Origin: an uncultured Verrucomicrobiota bacterium
Lineage (GTDB): Bacteria; Verrucomicrobiota; Verrucomicrobiia; Opitutales; Intestinicryptomonadaceae
Assembly: GCA_949287395.1 (NCBI GenBank)
Contig: CASEFZ010000038.1
Location: 1 to 54,775, forward strand
DNA length: 54,775 nucleotides
Direction of reading: 5' to 3'
The notes below the pieces were generated by a model, which was given only the letters and a program-made list of their open reading frames with translations, made no database searches and had not been told where the DNA came from. The position numbers were made by a program, and so were the translations under genes. This document shows positions 33,033-41,513 of the stretch, piece by piece. The stretch's first letter is position 1; each line of letters begins with the position of its first letter.

Positions 33033-33560
33033 ATGCAAGTAAGTATTCAGAAAAAAGCGGTATCCGCAAGCGAGTTCGCGGAATGCCTCTCGCCCAAAGA
33101 AGTCCTTGAGGCATGCCGCAAATGCGGCAACTTTGGGCGTCTTTGGTCGTGTCCGCCCGCCCCGGACGGCTCGAAAGCATTTTCTCTTCCCGAAGGCTCG
33201 AATATGGTTGCGCTTTTGTGCATGAGGGCCATCACCGACGCAAAAGATTTTCTTTCATCTTCGGTGGGGGAAATTTTTAGCAGCTTGCGCGCCGATTTTG
33301 ACGCGCGCGTCCTCGAAGAAGAGCGATCGCTTGCAAAATCCGCGGCGTTTTTCGCCGGCGCCTGCGCGAATTGCCCCGCCATTCCCGGCGGCTGCCCGAG
33401 GATAAACGCCATGCCGTGCGCCTTCCCGGAAAAGATGAGGCCCTCTCTTGAAGCCCTTGGCGCAGATGCGCAAAAAATTTTGGAAAAGTATTTCTCGGCA
33501 AAACTCGACTGGTCTAAACAGCCGAAGGAAATTTTTTTGCTGGCAGCTGTAGCATTTTAG
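33033..33560 (+). CDS. Predicted metal-binding protein, DUF2284 family
   Basis: A 175-residue cytosolic Cys-rich protein behind an AAAGGGA site. It matches the DUF2284 pattern: an N-terminal CRKCGNFGRLWSCPPA block, and a C-terminal CANCPAIPGGCPRINAMPCA block whose closely spaced cysteines probably bind a metal or iron-sulphur cluster; then FPEKMRPSLEALG. The biochemical role of the family is unknown. It is a stand-alone gene between the tuf unit (divergent) and a GH105-like gene; nothing around it hints at its partner. Confidence 0.85.
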   Translation: MQVSIQKKAVSASEFAECLSPKEVLEACRKCGNFGRLWSCPPAPDGSKAFSLPEGSNMVALLCMRAITDAKDFLSSSVGEIFSSLRADFDARVLEEERSLAKSAAFFAGACANCPAIPGGCPRINAMPCAFPEKMRPSLEALGADAQKILEKYFSAKLDWSKQPKEIFLLAAVAF

Positions 33561-33757
33561 CCCCTATCCCCGATTAGGGAAACGCTGCCCCGAAAAAACC
33601 TTGCGCCTGGGCGCCTTCCCCCTACGCACCTCCGAAGCATTGGGATGAATGTTTGCCCATCGGGGAAAAGTAAACAAAAAAATTGCCCTATGCGCAAACG
33701 ATAATTCGGATTGAACGCGGCGGATAATATTTGCAAGAAAGAGAAATATCTGCTCAA

Positions 33758-35320
33758 ATGGCGCCCGTGACTTTGATTTCGCGCAGAAATTTTGGCAAAC
33801 TTGGTCTGTCGGCACTTGCGGCGTGCTCGTGCGGAAAGTTTTTTTTGCGCGCCGCCAGAGGCGAAGAGCGCCCAGCCAATAGGGCTCTCGAGAGGTTTGT
33901 GGCGAATGTGGAAAGCGCCTCAGACAGGCCACTGCCGGCAGGCACGCGCACACCGGGCGCGTGGGATTGGTTCGCAATAACAAGAAAATCACCCGCAAGG
34001 CTGCGTTTTGAAATACCTCCAGCAAAAAAGGGGGAACATGTCTACTTGTCTGTGACAAATGCCATAGAGCTTTGGAAATCGGTGAGAATAGAGGCGTCTT
34101 TGGAAAAGTCGGCCCGGGTTATCGGGGTATTGGATATCCACAATTCCTTCGCCTTTCAGCCGCACAGAATGCGCCTGGACTGGCGCGATATTCCACAGAT
34201 GGAAAAACAGGCGCTCGTTTTAAAAATATCTGAAAGTTCGCGGGGGGGGGCTTTTTACGCGTTTTCGCCAAAAGCTTCCACAGGAGACAACGCTTCGCTT
34301 CTGCCGCACATATTCGTTTCGGAGGGCAACTACAGCCCGCGGGAAAGATTCTATAAGTCATTTTGCTCGAGGAACAGCCTCAATCCCTTCGGCTGGATGG
34401 AAGGCTGCGTGACCGAAGGGCTGGACGACCTCGCATTGGCGGGCAGTCCCGAAGCGTCTGTGGCGCTGGAAAAACATTTAAATTTTTTCATTGGGACGGA
34501 CGGCTCACTAAAATTTGAGAGTTCGCGTTCGACGCCCCTGGACGGCGGGGCGTTCCACTCGATAGAGGATTTTCTTCCCTTTGCGGCGATTGCCAGAAGG
34601 CGCCCAGGAGCCCTCTGCCTGAAACAGGCGCGCGAATGGATGCTGAAAAACTCATCGGCGAGGGGAAGAATCTACGCGTCCACGGAAGGCTGCTACACCT
34701 ACGCGTATCCCATGATGGAAATGGCGAAGGCCCTTGACGACCCGCGCCTTGCGCCGCTTGCGGCGGACGAAGTGTTTTGGAGGGCGGACGCATTGTTTGA
34801 CTCGTCCGGGATATACCAGCGTTCGGTTTCAGGGAAAAGGGCAATGCGGAACTGGGGAAGAGGCGTGGCGTGGTTTTTGCTTGGCTTGGCGCGAACCATT
34901 GCATGCGCGGAAAATGTGCAAAATGAGCTGGAACCTTCCGCGAAGGGGCGCCTTATGGATTTGTTTGAGCGCGCGTGCGCGTTTGCGGCTCCGTTCCAGA
35001 GCGGAGAAGGCTATTGGAATTGTTTTATGCACGAGCCGGAAACCGCCTCCGAGACCTCTGCAACTGCTGGAATAGCCGCCGCATTTGCCTTAGGGGCACG
35101 GCGTGGGTGGCTGAGCCCCGAATATGAAAAACGCGCAGTAAAGGCGCGCGAATGGCTGTTTTCGGAATGCAACATAACCCCCGACGGACACCTTTGCAAT
35201 GTCACGCAATCCAACCGCCTTGGAGAGGACTTTCAAAAAGGTGGCTACCGCGTGATAATGCAGGCGGCGGAAGGCTTGTTGGCGCAGCTTGACGCGCAAT
35301 CTGCAAAAAAGCATACTTAA
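33758..35320 (+). CDS. Tat-exported GH105-like glycoside hydrolase
   Basis: The start is taken at ATG 33758; a TTG nine codons upstream is possible. This gives 520 residues. The N-terminus has a twin-arginine signal (SRRNFGK) followed by LSALAAC, a plausible lipobox, so it may be a Tat-exported lipoprotein. Residues ~50-165 look beta-rich. The C-terminal (alpha/alpha)6-barrel part has the GH105/GH88 hallmarks NWGRGVAWFLLGLA (365-378) and ETSATAGIAAAF (432-443). That family (YteR type) cleaves unsaturated uronic-acid sugars left by polysaccharide lyases, such as rhamnogalacturonan. The exact substrate is unknown, and no lyase is nearby. Confidence 0.8.
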   Translation: MAPVTLISRRNFGKLGLSALAACSCGKFFLRAARGEERPANRALERFVANVESASDRPLPAGTRTPGAWDWFAITRKSPARLRFEIPPAKKGEHVYLSVTNAIELWKSVRIEASLEKSARVIGVLDIHNSFAFQPHRMRLDWRDIPQMEKQALVLKISESSRGGAFYAFSPKASTGDNASLLPHIFVSEGNYSPRERFYKSFCSRNSLNPFGWMEGCVTEGLDDLALAGSPEASVALEKHLNFFIGTDGSLKFESSRSTPLDGGAFHSIEDFLPFAAIARRRPGALCLKQAREWMLKNSSARGRIYASTEGCYTYAYPMMEMAKALDDPRLAPLAADEVFWRADALFDSSGIYQRSVSGKRAMRNWGRGVAWFLLGLARTIACAENVQNELEPSAKGRLMDLFERACAFAAPFQSGEGYWNCFMHEPETASETSATAGIAAAFALGARRGWLSPEYEKRAVKAREWLFSECNITPDGHLCNVTQSNRLGEDFQKGGYRVIMQAAEGLLAQLDAQSAKKHT

Positions 35321-35357
35321 AAACGCGCCCGCCGCGCACAGGCGGAATATTTAAAAT

Positions 35358-37019
35358 ATGGCTCAAATATTTGTGATAGGACACAAGAATCCAGATGTGG
35401 ATTCAATATGCTCGGCGCTGGCCTACACCGCTTTTAAACGCGAGACAGGAATGAAAAATTACGTTGCCGCCCGATGCGGCAATTCCAACGCCCGCATAGA
35501 CAGGGTGCTTGCCAAATTTGGCGCCCGCCTTCCGCAGCTTGTTGGCGACATACGCATGCGGGCAAAGCATGCCATGCGGCGGAACTTTGTTTCCATGCCT
35601 GCAGACGCGTCGTGCTATGCGGTTATGGACGCCATGGACAAAAACGGCCTGCGTTCCATACCCATTGTAGATGCATCGCAAAAATTGCTTGGGGAAATAT
35701 CGGTGTTTGACATGGGCGAATTTTTCATACCTCGCCCCAAAGACGTGCGCCAGGTGCGCAGGCTTCGGGCGACGCTAAACGATGTTGTAAAAACCCTCAA
35801 TGCCGATGTCCATTGCATATTCAGGGCGGACGAAACTGAAGACATGTTTGTCAGAATAGGGGCAATGGAGGTGAATACATTTGGATCTTTCATAGAGAAG
35901 GAAGGCTTGAGGCCGGAGCAGAATTTGATTGTTGTTGGAGACAGGTTGGATATACAGATAAAGGCCGTGCAAATGGGGGTGCGCGGAATAATAATAACGG
36001 GCGGATATGACGTTGACGCTTCTGTTTTGGAGATGGCAAAGCTCCGCAAAGTAAGCGTTATGGCATGCAACCACGATTCCGCCACCACGGCGCTGCTTGT
36101 CAGAATGGCCACGCGCGCCCAGCCCCTGGCCCACACAAATTTGGCGGTTGTCCACCGCGACGCCCTAATGTCTAAAATACGCGAAAAATCGCGCGATTTT
36201 TACGCAAAGACCATATTCGTGTGCGACCAACGCGGGCGCGTGGAGGGGCTTTTCGGAAATGCCGACCTTCTCGACGTCAACCGGCCAAAGCTTGTGCTTG
36301 TGGACCACAACGAGCTTTCCCAGGCGGTCACCGGCGCCGACGAAGCGGAAATAGTGGAGATAATAGACCACCACCGCATAGGAGACGCCCGCACCCAAAA
36401 CCCCATACTTTTTATAAACAAGCCCGTGGGCTCCACCTGCACTATTGTGGGGCAGATGTTTGCGGCGGCGGGCAAAATTCCCGACAAAAAGACGGCGGGG
36501 TTGCTTCTTAGCGGAATAGTTTGCGACACCTTAAACTTGAAGAGCCCCACGGCCACAAACGACGATTTTGAACAGGTGCGCGCGCTGTCAAAATTTGCGG
36601 GAATTGGCGCGGACGAATTGGCCGAATACATATTCGGTTCGGATTCGATAGTGGCAACCCAAAGCCCAGAAAGCGTGATTTTGGCAGACTGCAAGCTTTA
36701 CGAAGAGTCGGGAGTCAGATTTTCCGTCTCGCAGATAGAGGAGCTGGATTTCTCGTCATTCATGGCGAAAATAGAAATTTTAAGGGCGGCTTTGGAAAGC
36801 CACAGGGCAAGAAACAAGTTGTATTTTTCCGCGCTGTTCGTCACAAACGTCATCACCCAAGATTCAATTTTGCTGCTTTGCGCAAACGAGGACTTCACAT
36901 CGAAGATTTCATATGCAAAGGACGCCGAAAAAAACTTTTTCGAGCTCCCCAAAATAGTATCCAGAAAGAAGCAGTTGATTCCATACTTGACAAGCCTGCT
37001 GAAAGACTCGTCTCTGTGA
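35358..37019 (+). CDS. ppaC: Family II inorganic pyrophosphatase with CBS and DRTGG domains
   Basis: A 553-residue manganese-type pyrophosphatase of the DHH superfamily. The N-terminal motif GHKNPDVDS (8-16) gives His9, Asp13 and Asp15; CBS domain 1 follows (~70-130), then a DRTGG-type domain (~135-250) and CBS domain 2. The DHH part resumes with VDHNE and DHHRIGD, and the C-terminal substrate motif is SRKKQ. It hydrolyses pyrophosphate to phosphate. In this regulated class CBS domains bind adenine nucleotides and DRTGG often binds diadenosine polyphosphates. The gene stands alone 37 bases after the hydrolase. Confidence 0.95.
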   Translation: MAQIFVIGHKNPDVDSICSALAYTAFKRETGMKNYVAARCGNSNARIDRVLAKFGARLPQLVGDIRMRAKHAMRRNFVSMPADASCYAVMDAMDKNGLRSIPIVDASQKLLGEISVFDMGEFFIPRPKDVRQVRRLRATLNDVVKTLNADVHCIFRADETEDMFVRIGAMEVNTFGSFIEKEGLRPEQNLIVVGDRLDIQIKAVQMGVRGIIITGGYDVDASVLEMAKLRKVSVMACNHDSATTALLVRMATRAQPLAHTNLAVVHRDALMSKIREKSRDFYAKTIFVCDQRGRVEGLFGNADLLDVNRPKLVLVDHNELSQAVTGADEAEIVEIIDHHRIGDARTQNPILFINKPVGSTCTIVGQMFAAAGKIPDKKTAGLLLSGIVCDTLNLKSPTATNDDFEQVRALSKFAGIGADELAEYIFGSDSIVATQSPESVILADCKLYEESGVRFSVSQIEELDFSSFMAKIEILRAALESHRARNKLYFSALFVTNVITQDSILLLCANEDFTSKISYAKDAEKNFFELPKIVSRKKQLIPYLTSLLKDSSL

Positions 37020-37268
37020 CGGCTACGGCAGGGCGGCTTTGTTGGGGGAAATGCTTTTAAGGCTTGGAATATGCATGTTTTTAGGGCCCCATGGGGCGCG
37101 TGGGCCTTTTTGCGAAGATTCGGCGGGCGGCTTGCGGCCTGGTTTTTTTGCGGCGGCGACGGATTGCGGGGAAAAGATTGCGCTAGTTTTTCGGGTTTGG
37201 CAGCAGCGGGCGTAATTTTTCAAAAATAATCTCGATTTTCCCCCAAGCCATAGGTTAATAGTTAAGTT

Positions 37269-38171
37269 ATGAATTTAGTCTACTGCGCGCTTGGACAATT
37301 TCCAATATTGGCCGATTCAAACTTGATGACCTACTTCTGGCAATCAAACTTTGCCGGGCAGGTCATAGTGCTGGTGCTTCTTGTATTCAGCGTCGTGGCT
37401 TGGGGGGCGATGTTTTGCAAGAATGCGGACCTCAACGCGATAGACGCAGCCAACAGAAATACGCAGCTAAAGCTGTCGAAATCCAACTCCCTTGCGGAGG
37501 CGGCTGCGTTAAAATCGATAGACGGCCCCGACGCAATACTTATGCGGGACGCCGTGGCGGAATGGGAAAGGTCGGGATACGGCCTGGACGACTCTGTCGA
37601 GAGCAGATCGGTAAGAATGGGGCACGTGGAAAACGCCCTGCAAAGAACGCTTGCAAGGCAGGTGATAAAGTGCGAGTCGAAGATGACTTTGCTGGGCACA
37701 ATAATAAGCGGCGCGCCGTTTTTGGGCCTGCTTGGCACGGCGTGGGGGGTGATGGACAGCTTCGGTTCTATGAGCGCCCAAGTTTCGGTGACGCTAAACG
37801 ACCTCGCTCCCGGCGTGGCGGGCGCATTGCTCACAACGGTTGCCGGGCTTGTAGTGGCAATACCGTCGGTTTTTGGGTACAACTACCTTTCAACGCGCAC
37901 GCGCAAGACGATAACGGACATGGAGAATTTCGCCAGTCTTTTGGCCGACAGGCTGGAGTTGGAGTCGAGGGCAAGGGAGATAAGCTCGAGGGCGTCAACG
38001 CGGCATTCCGGCGAGATTGAAGGCGGAATCAAAGCGGACGAGAGGTTTTACAAATACTCGCGGGAACAAACCCCTCCCGAAAGCGGGGATAAGGCCGCCC
38101 GCGAGCGCGTCATAAACTTTTCCGTCGAAGACGAGGACGACTCTCCCACCCCGAGGCGGGACTTCGACTAA
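37269..38171 (+). CDS. MotA/TolQ/ExbB proton channel family protein
   Basis: A 300-residue inner-membrane protein with three membrane segments: ~28-50 (VIVLVLLVFSVVAWGAMF), ~145-170 (ISGAPFLGLLGTAWGVMDSF, the family signature) and ~185-210 (LTTVAGLVVAIPSVF). A charged C-terminal tail of ~70 residues follows. With the ExbD-like and TonB-like products after it, it would form a proton-driven motor that powers outer-membrane transport or envelope stability. It could equally be TolQ; no tolB or pal follows, so the assignment stays at family level. Confidence 0.93.
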   Translation: MNLVYCALGQFPILADSNLMTYFWQSNFAGQVIVLVLLVFSVVAWGAMFCKNADLNAIDAANRNTQLKLSKSNSLAEAAALKSIDGPDAILMRDAVAEWERSGYGLDDSVESRSVRMGHVENALQRTLARQVIKCESKMTLLGTIISGAPFLGLLGTAWGVMDSFGSMSAQVSVTLNDLAPGVAGALLTTVAGLVVAIPSVFGYNYLSTRTRKTITDMENFASLLADRLELESRAREISSRASTRHSGEIEGGIKADERFYKYSREQTPPESGDKAARERVINFSVEDEDDSPTPRRDFD

Positions 38172-38222
38172 CTTCCGCGTTTTGCGCGCATAAAATAAAC
38201 TTCGCCCAACCGTTTAGCAGCG

Positions 38223-38633
38223 ATGAAATTTCAGAGAAGAGAAACCGTCGGAGCCATGACAGAGCTCAACGTCACGCCCTTGATGGACCTGGCGTTTTCG
38301 CTGTTGATAATTTTCATGATAAGCACTCCGCTTTTGGAGCAAACCATACCTGTGGATCTGCCAAAGCAGGAAAAGAGCGCCTCCAGCCAGCGTCCGGAAA
38401 TAGATTTCCAGGTGATATCCCTGGACGCAAAGGGGCAAATATACTGGGGTAAACAGGCTGTCGATTTCCCAGAGTTGAACAGGCTTCTGGGCAGCCTGTC
38501 GGCGATGCCGGAACCACCCGCAATCAGCCTGCGCGGCGACGGATCGCTACCGTACCAAAAGATAGTGGACGTCTTGGACGCTATAAAGCGCCACAACTTG
38601 ACAAAGTTGCACCTGGACACGGCTGTGAAATAG
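38223..38633 (+). CDS. ExbD/TolR family protein
   Basis: A 136-residue protein with one membrane segment near the N-terminus in the signature TELNVTPLMDLAFSLLIIF, where the Asp is the proton-carrying residue. A periplasmic domain ends LTKLHLDTAVK. It lies 51 bases after the ExbB-like gene, and its stop abuts the next start. Confidence 0.95.
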   Translation: MKFQRRETVGAMTELNVTPLMDLAFSLLIIFMISTPLLEQTIPVDLPKQEKSASSQRPEIDFQVISLDAKGQIYWGKQAVDFPELNRLLGSLSAMPEPPAISLRGDGSLPYQKIVDVLDAIKRHNLTKLHLDTAVK

Positions 38634-39419
38634 ATGCGAAATTTGGAGACAAAGTCGGGATACTACTATTCGATTGCCCTGCATGCGGGAATTGCGGTGT
38701 CTTTGGCGGCGTTTGCATTTATGGAGCATATTTTCAACCGGCCCTCCGAGGAACCTCCATTAATTTTTCAAATGGTTGAGCCCATTCCCGAAGCTCCGTT
38801 GCGCCAAGTTGACCAGACGCCAAAACAGGAGGTTGTGGACATAAATGAGCCCGATCTTCCAGACGTAAAGCCCATAGACCTTCCAGATCCCCAGCCGGAG
38901 CCAACGCCCGAACCAAAGCCGGAGCCAAAACCGGAGCCAAAACCGTCTCCCAAGCCCGAGCCCAAGCCCGACAAGCGGATATCCATCACTGAATTCCGCA
39001 AATTAAACCCCGACAAAAAAAGAACCAACAACAAGCCCACCCGCAGAAGAAGCGTCAAGGTTGATAAAATTGTGGCAAAAACCGACAACCTTGCAAAGTT
39101 TTCCGAAACTACAATTTCGTCAAATGTTGGCGCAAGCAGCGCCATGAAGAATGTTTTAGGCGCCTATGTCAGATACATAAACGCTGTGGCCAAGCGCAAC
39201 TGGGTGAAGCCGGAGTCAACCACCGGGTTGGAGCTTTCATGTACGCTGCAGTTTAAGGTGGGCATAAGCGGCGCAATAAGCGGGGTAAGGATAATACGCG
39301 GCAGCGGAAATTCCGATTTTGACAATTCCACCCTGCGCCTGTTTAGAGCCCTGCGGGTGGACCCGCCGCCGGACGGACAAGCACACACGGTAAAGCTCGA
39401 GTTCACCACGGAAAAATAA
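38634..39419 (+). CDS. TonB/TolA-like energy transducer
   Basis: A 261-residue protein whose ATG touches the stop of the exbD-like gene. It has one N-terminal membrane anchor (~10-30), then a Pro-Glu/Pro-Lys rod at ~80-120 built from near-identical 12-base DNA units (PEPKPEPKPEPKP). A charged linker and a C-terminal TonB-type domain (~165-261) with VSGVRIIRGSGNSDFDNSTL-like sequence follow. It would span the periplasm and transmit motor energy to outer-membrane receptors. TolA is the alternative. Confidence 0.88.
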   Translation: MRNLETKSGYYYSIALHAGIAVSLAAFAFMEHIFNRPSEEPPLIFQMVEPIPEAPLRQVDQTPKQEVVDINEPDLPDVKPIDLPDPQPEPTPEPKPEPKPEPKPSPKPEPKPDKRISITEFRKLNPDKKRTNNKPTRRRSVKVDKIVAKTDNLAKFSETTISSNVGASSAMKNVLGAYVRYINAVAKRNWVKPESTTGLELSCTLQFKVGISGAISGVRIIRGSGNSDFDNSTLRLFRALRVDPPPDGQAHTVKLEFTTEK

Positions 39420-39445
39420 GCCTAGCCTACGCCCGATCTCTAGCC

Positions 39446-39491
39446 GCGGGTTAGAGCCCAACTCAACCCCGCAAAATAGGCCTTTTTTTTT
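39446..39491 (+). terminator. Terminator of the exbB-exbD-tonB operon
   Basis: GCGGGTT (39446-39452) pairs with AACCCCGC (39465-39472, one bulge) around a 12-base loop. After AAAATAGG there are CC and nine T. It lies shortly after the TonB-like stop and before a minus-strand gene end. Confidence 0.55.
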
Positions 39492-39541
39492 ATCCGGCCA
39501 ATAAAGCTGCAACGCCCGCGCCCAAGCAGGGCCCCCTGGGG

Positions 39542-39772
39542 TCAAAAGAATATAAGCGCCATTTCAGCAATCATGCACAACAAAAACGCCATAACCCAAA
39601 ATACCCTATAAAAAAGATACATTCGGTTGAATCGGCGAACCCCCGCATCTATGGTGTTTCTATAGTCGGAATATACGTCTTCCCTGGGGCGGGCAAAGTA
39701 GTTCCACAAACGCTCGCACACCTTGATGAAGACGACAAAAATTAATACTATTAAAATCAGCCTCTCAGACAT
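39542..39772 (-). CDS. Small two-span membrane protein of unknown function
   Basis: A 76-residue protein. Residues 3-18 (ERLILIVLIFVVFIKV) and 56-76 (VFWVMAFLLCMIAEMALIFF) are hydrophobic spans; the loop between is polar (NYFARPREDVYSDYRNTI). No family is recognised. It follows the end of the dnaX extension by 78 bases on the same strand and may share its transcript. Codon use looks ordinary, but the coding status rests on length and composition only. Confidence 0.55.
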   Translation of the reverse strand: MSERLILIVLIFVVFIKVCERLWNYFARPREDVYSDYRNTIDAGVRRFNRMYLFYRVFWVMAFLLCMIAEMALIFF

Positions 39773-39850
39773 GATTCGCGGGAATTTATCCCCATGGTCT
39801 CTCTTGGCAAGACATATTTCGTAAAAAAATGGCTAAAACTTGCCCTTAGA

Positions 39851-40333
39851 CTATTGCGCCCCGTCGACGTCGCCGTCAATGTCGTCCGACTCGTCAAATT
39901 GCGAATACTCATTATCCGAAGACAAATCCCCCTCCCCATCTCCAAGATTTTCTTTCCGTATACCGCCCAAAACGAATTTTGACGGTTCGGAATGAAACTG
40001 CGTGCGCATAAGGCGCAAAAGTTCCCGTGGAAGCTTTGCAACAGCATCGGAAAACTCTTGCGAGCCTTCCCCGTATATGTGCGGTAAAACCCCTTGCGAA
40101 GGGCTATAAGCGCCGTCTTGGAAGTCTGGCGCCCCGAGCGGAGAATCCGAAGGCCCTCCGGGAAATCCGCCGTCGCCATAACGCGCCGCTTCCAAGGCAA
40201 AATCGCGCGCCACCCTCGTATCGAAATCGCGCCCGCCGGACGCCGAAGACCGCTTTACGCACTCTACATATTTCGCCGCAAACTCCGCCGATTCTGCAAG
40301 AACCCGGCTTAAAAGCTCAGCTATTTTTTTTTT
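39851..40333 (-). other. Out-of-frame extension of dnaX (candidate tau-specific C-terminus)
   Basis: In the +1 frame relative to dnaX an open stretch begins at the A10 tract and runs 157 codons to a stop at 39851. Joined to DnaX at the tract it reads ...[20 protein letters not shown], a smooth amphipathic continuation. The tail has a helical part, a Gly/Ser/Pro-rich stretch, a second helical part (LPRELLRLMRTQFH), and a very acidic end. It has no good start codon or ribosome binding site of its own; the in-frame ATG at 40366 lies inside dnaX and would begin [10 protein letters not shown], an artefact of antiframe Arg codons. The fused product would be about 532 residues. Confidence 0.65.
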
Positions 40334-41450
40334 GAACCTCCGACGGCGCCGACGAAAGTTTATCAAGCTCTTTTATCAGGGTGTTTATCGCCCGCGCCCT
40401 GCTCTGCTCAACGGCCTTTAAAAGCGCAACCTCAAAATTCGCCTTTTCGGAAAGGCCGCCTCTAAGCCCGCGCTGCGCGCCTTGCAAAACGTCCAGCATG
40501 CGCATAAGCTGCTCCGAAGAGAGAGATTTGCCGCCAAAGTCGGCCTCGCCGGAATCAAAAGACTCTATCATGCGCGAACGCACGTAAGACTGAATGTCGC
40601 AAAGCGCCCTAAATAAATCGCACCCAGCTGCCGCAAGAGCATCGGCGCCCTTTACGACCTCCGCGTAATCCCCCTTTGCCATATTTTCGACAAGGGCGGC
40701 AATCTGGCCCTCGTCCGCAAGCCCGTACACCCCAACCACGTCGTCGATAGTTACCTTGCGGCCGCAAAAGGATATCATTTGGTCTAAAATACTCTGGGCG
40801 TCGCGCATTCCCCCGTTGGCAAGGCGCGCTATGGCCCGCAAAGCCTGCTCGGAAGCATCTATGCCCTCAAGCTTCGCTATGTTCGACAAGTGCTCTGCAA
40901 TCAGGCTTTCGTCTATCGGGCGAAATTCAAAACGCTGGCAACGCGATGTTATTGTGCCCAAAACTTTGTGCGCCTCGGTTGTGGCAAATATGAACTTAAC
41001 ATGCGGCGGGGGCTCCTCAAGAGTTTTCAAAAGGGCGTTGAATGCCTCCGTGGTAAGAGAGTGAACCTCGTCTATTATGTAAATCTTATATGTGCATTGG
41101 GAAGGCGCATACTGGCACTCCTCCCTAAGCTTGCGAATCTCGTCTATCGAGCGGTTCGAGGCGCCGTCTATCTCTATTACGTCCATGCACGAACCGTTCA
41201 TAATGGCTTTTGAGACCTCGTCCTCCGGTGGATTCACATTCGGCCCGCCCTTTGCGTTCAGCGCCTTTGCCAAAAGGCGCGCAACGGTGGTTTTCCCGGT
41301 TCCGCGCGGACCGACAAACAGGTACGCATGCCCTATCCTCCCGGAATTTATGGAATTCTCGAGAGTCTGAACTATATGTCGCTGGCCAACAAGCTCCGAA
41401 AACTGTTTCGGCCTGTACCTGCGCGCTATTACCTGATAAGATTCAGCCAT
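40317..41450 (-). CDS. dnaX: DNA polymerase III gamma subunit (clamp loader); tau by slippage
   Basis: A 377-residue product starting at ATG 41450 ([17 protein letters not shown]). AAA+ motifs: Walker A GPRGTGKT (47-54), Walker B region IIDEVHS, and sensor 1/SRC arginine finger (TSRCQRFEF). Domain III follows and the frame stops just after an A10 tract, as in gamma subunits. The zinc module is degenerate: the four ligand cysteines of E. coli (64, 73, 76, 79) align with Ala66, Pro75, Glu78 and Lys81, although DVIEIDGAS follows normally. It is downstream of a nitroreductase-like gene. DnaX loads the beta clamp; tau would also bind the polymerase and helicase. Confidence 0.95.
   Translation of the reverse strand: MAESYQVIARRYRPKQFSELVGQRHIVQTLENSINSGRIGHAYLFVGPRGTGKTTVARLLAKALNAKGGPNVNPPEDEVSKAIMNGSCMDVIEIDGASNRSIDEIRKLREECQYAPSQCTYKIYIIDEVHSLTTEAFNALLKTLEEPPPHVKFIFATTEAHKVLGTITSRCQRFEFRPIDESLIAEHLSNIAKLEGIDASEQALRAIARLANGGMRDAQSILDQMISFCGRKVTIDDVVGVYGLADEGQIAALVENMAKGDYAEVVKGADALAAAGCDLFRALCDIQSYVRSRMIESFDSGEADFGGKSLSSEQLMRMLDVLQGAQRGLRGGLSEKANFEVALLKAVEQSRARAINTLIKELDKLSSAPSEVQKKNS
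40324..40333 (-). promoter_or_regulatory. A10 slippage site in dnaX
   Basis: Ten A in a row on the coding (minus) strand, followed by TAGCTGA. In frame 0 translation ends two codons later (TGA); in the -1 frame it ends at once (TAG); in the +1 frame (one A fewer or two more) it continues 157 codons. This is the arrangement of a transcriptional-slippage or programmed frameshift site, as known for dnaX of Thermus thermophilus (slippage) and E. coli (-1 frameshift). Confidence 0.65.
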
Positions 41451-41513
41451 TTCAACCCACGCTACACACACGCGCGCATTCTTCAACATTTTTTTACGCG
41501 CCCAAACCCGGCC

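Noticed and set aside
33564-34058. 164-codon minus-strand frame opposite the start of the GH105-like gene
   Set aside because: Antisense to a recognised gene and without domain likeness.
38900-38960. Short tandem DNA repeat resembling a CRISPR-like or VNTR array
   Set aside because: The 12-base units encode the Pro-Glu/Pro-Lys rod of the TonB-like protein, in frame, without spacers.
39757-40200. 147-codon minus-strand frame overlapping the dnaX extension
   Set aside because: It competes with the +1 extension; it is rich in Arg and Ser without a recognisable pattern and has no start signal.
40334-40366. ATG 40366 as an independent start for the frame after dnaX
   Set aside because: The first codons lie inside dnaX and encode a run of Arg from the wrong frame; no ribosome binding site. 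Joining at the A10 tract explains the frame better.
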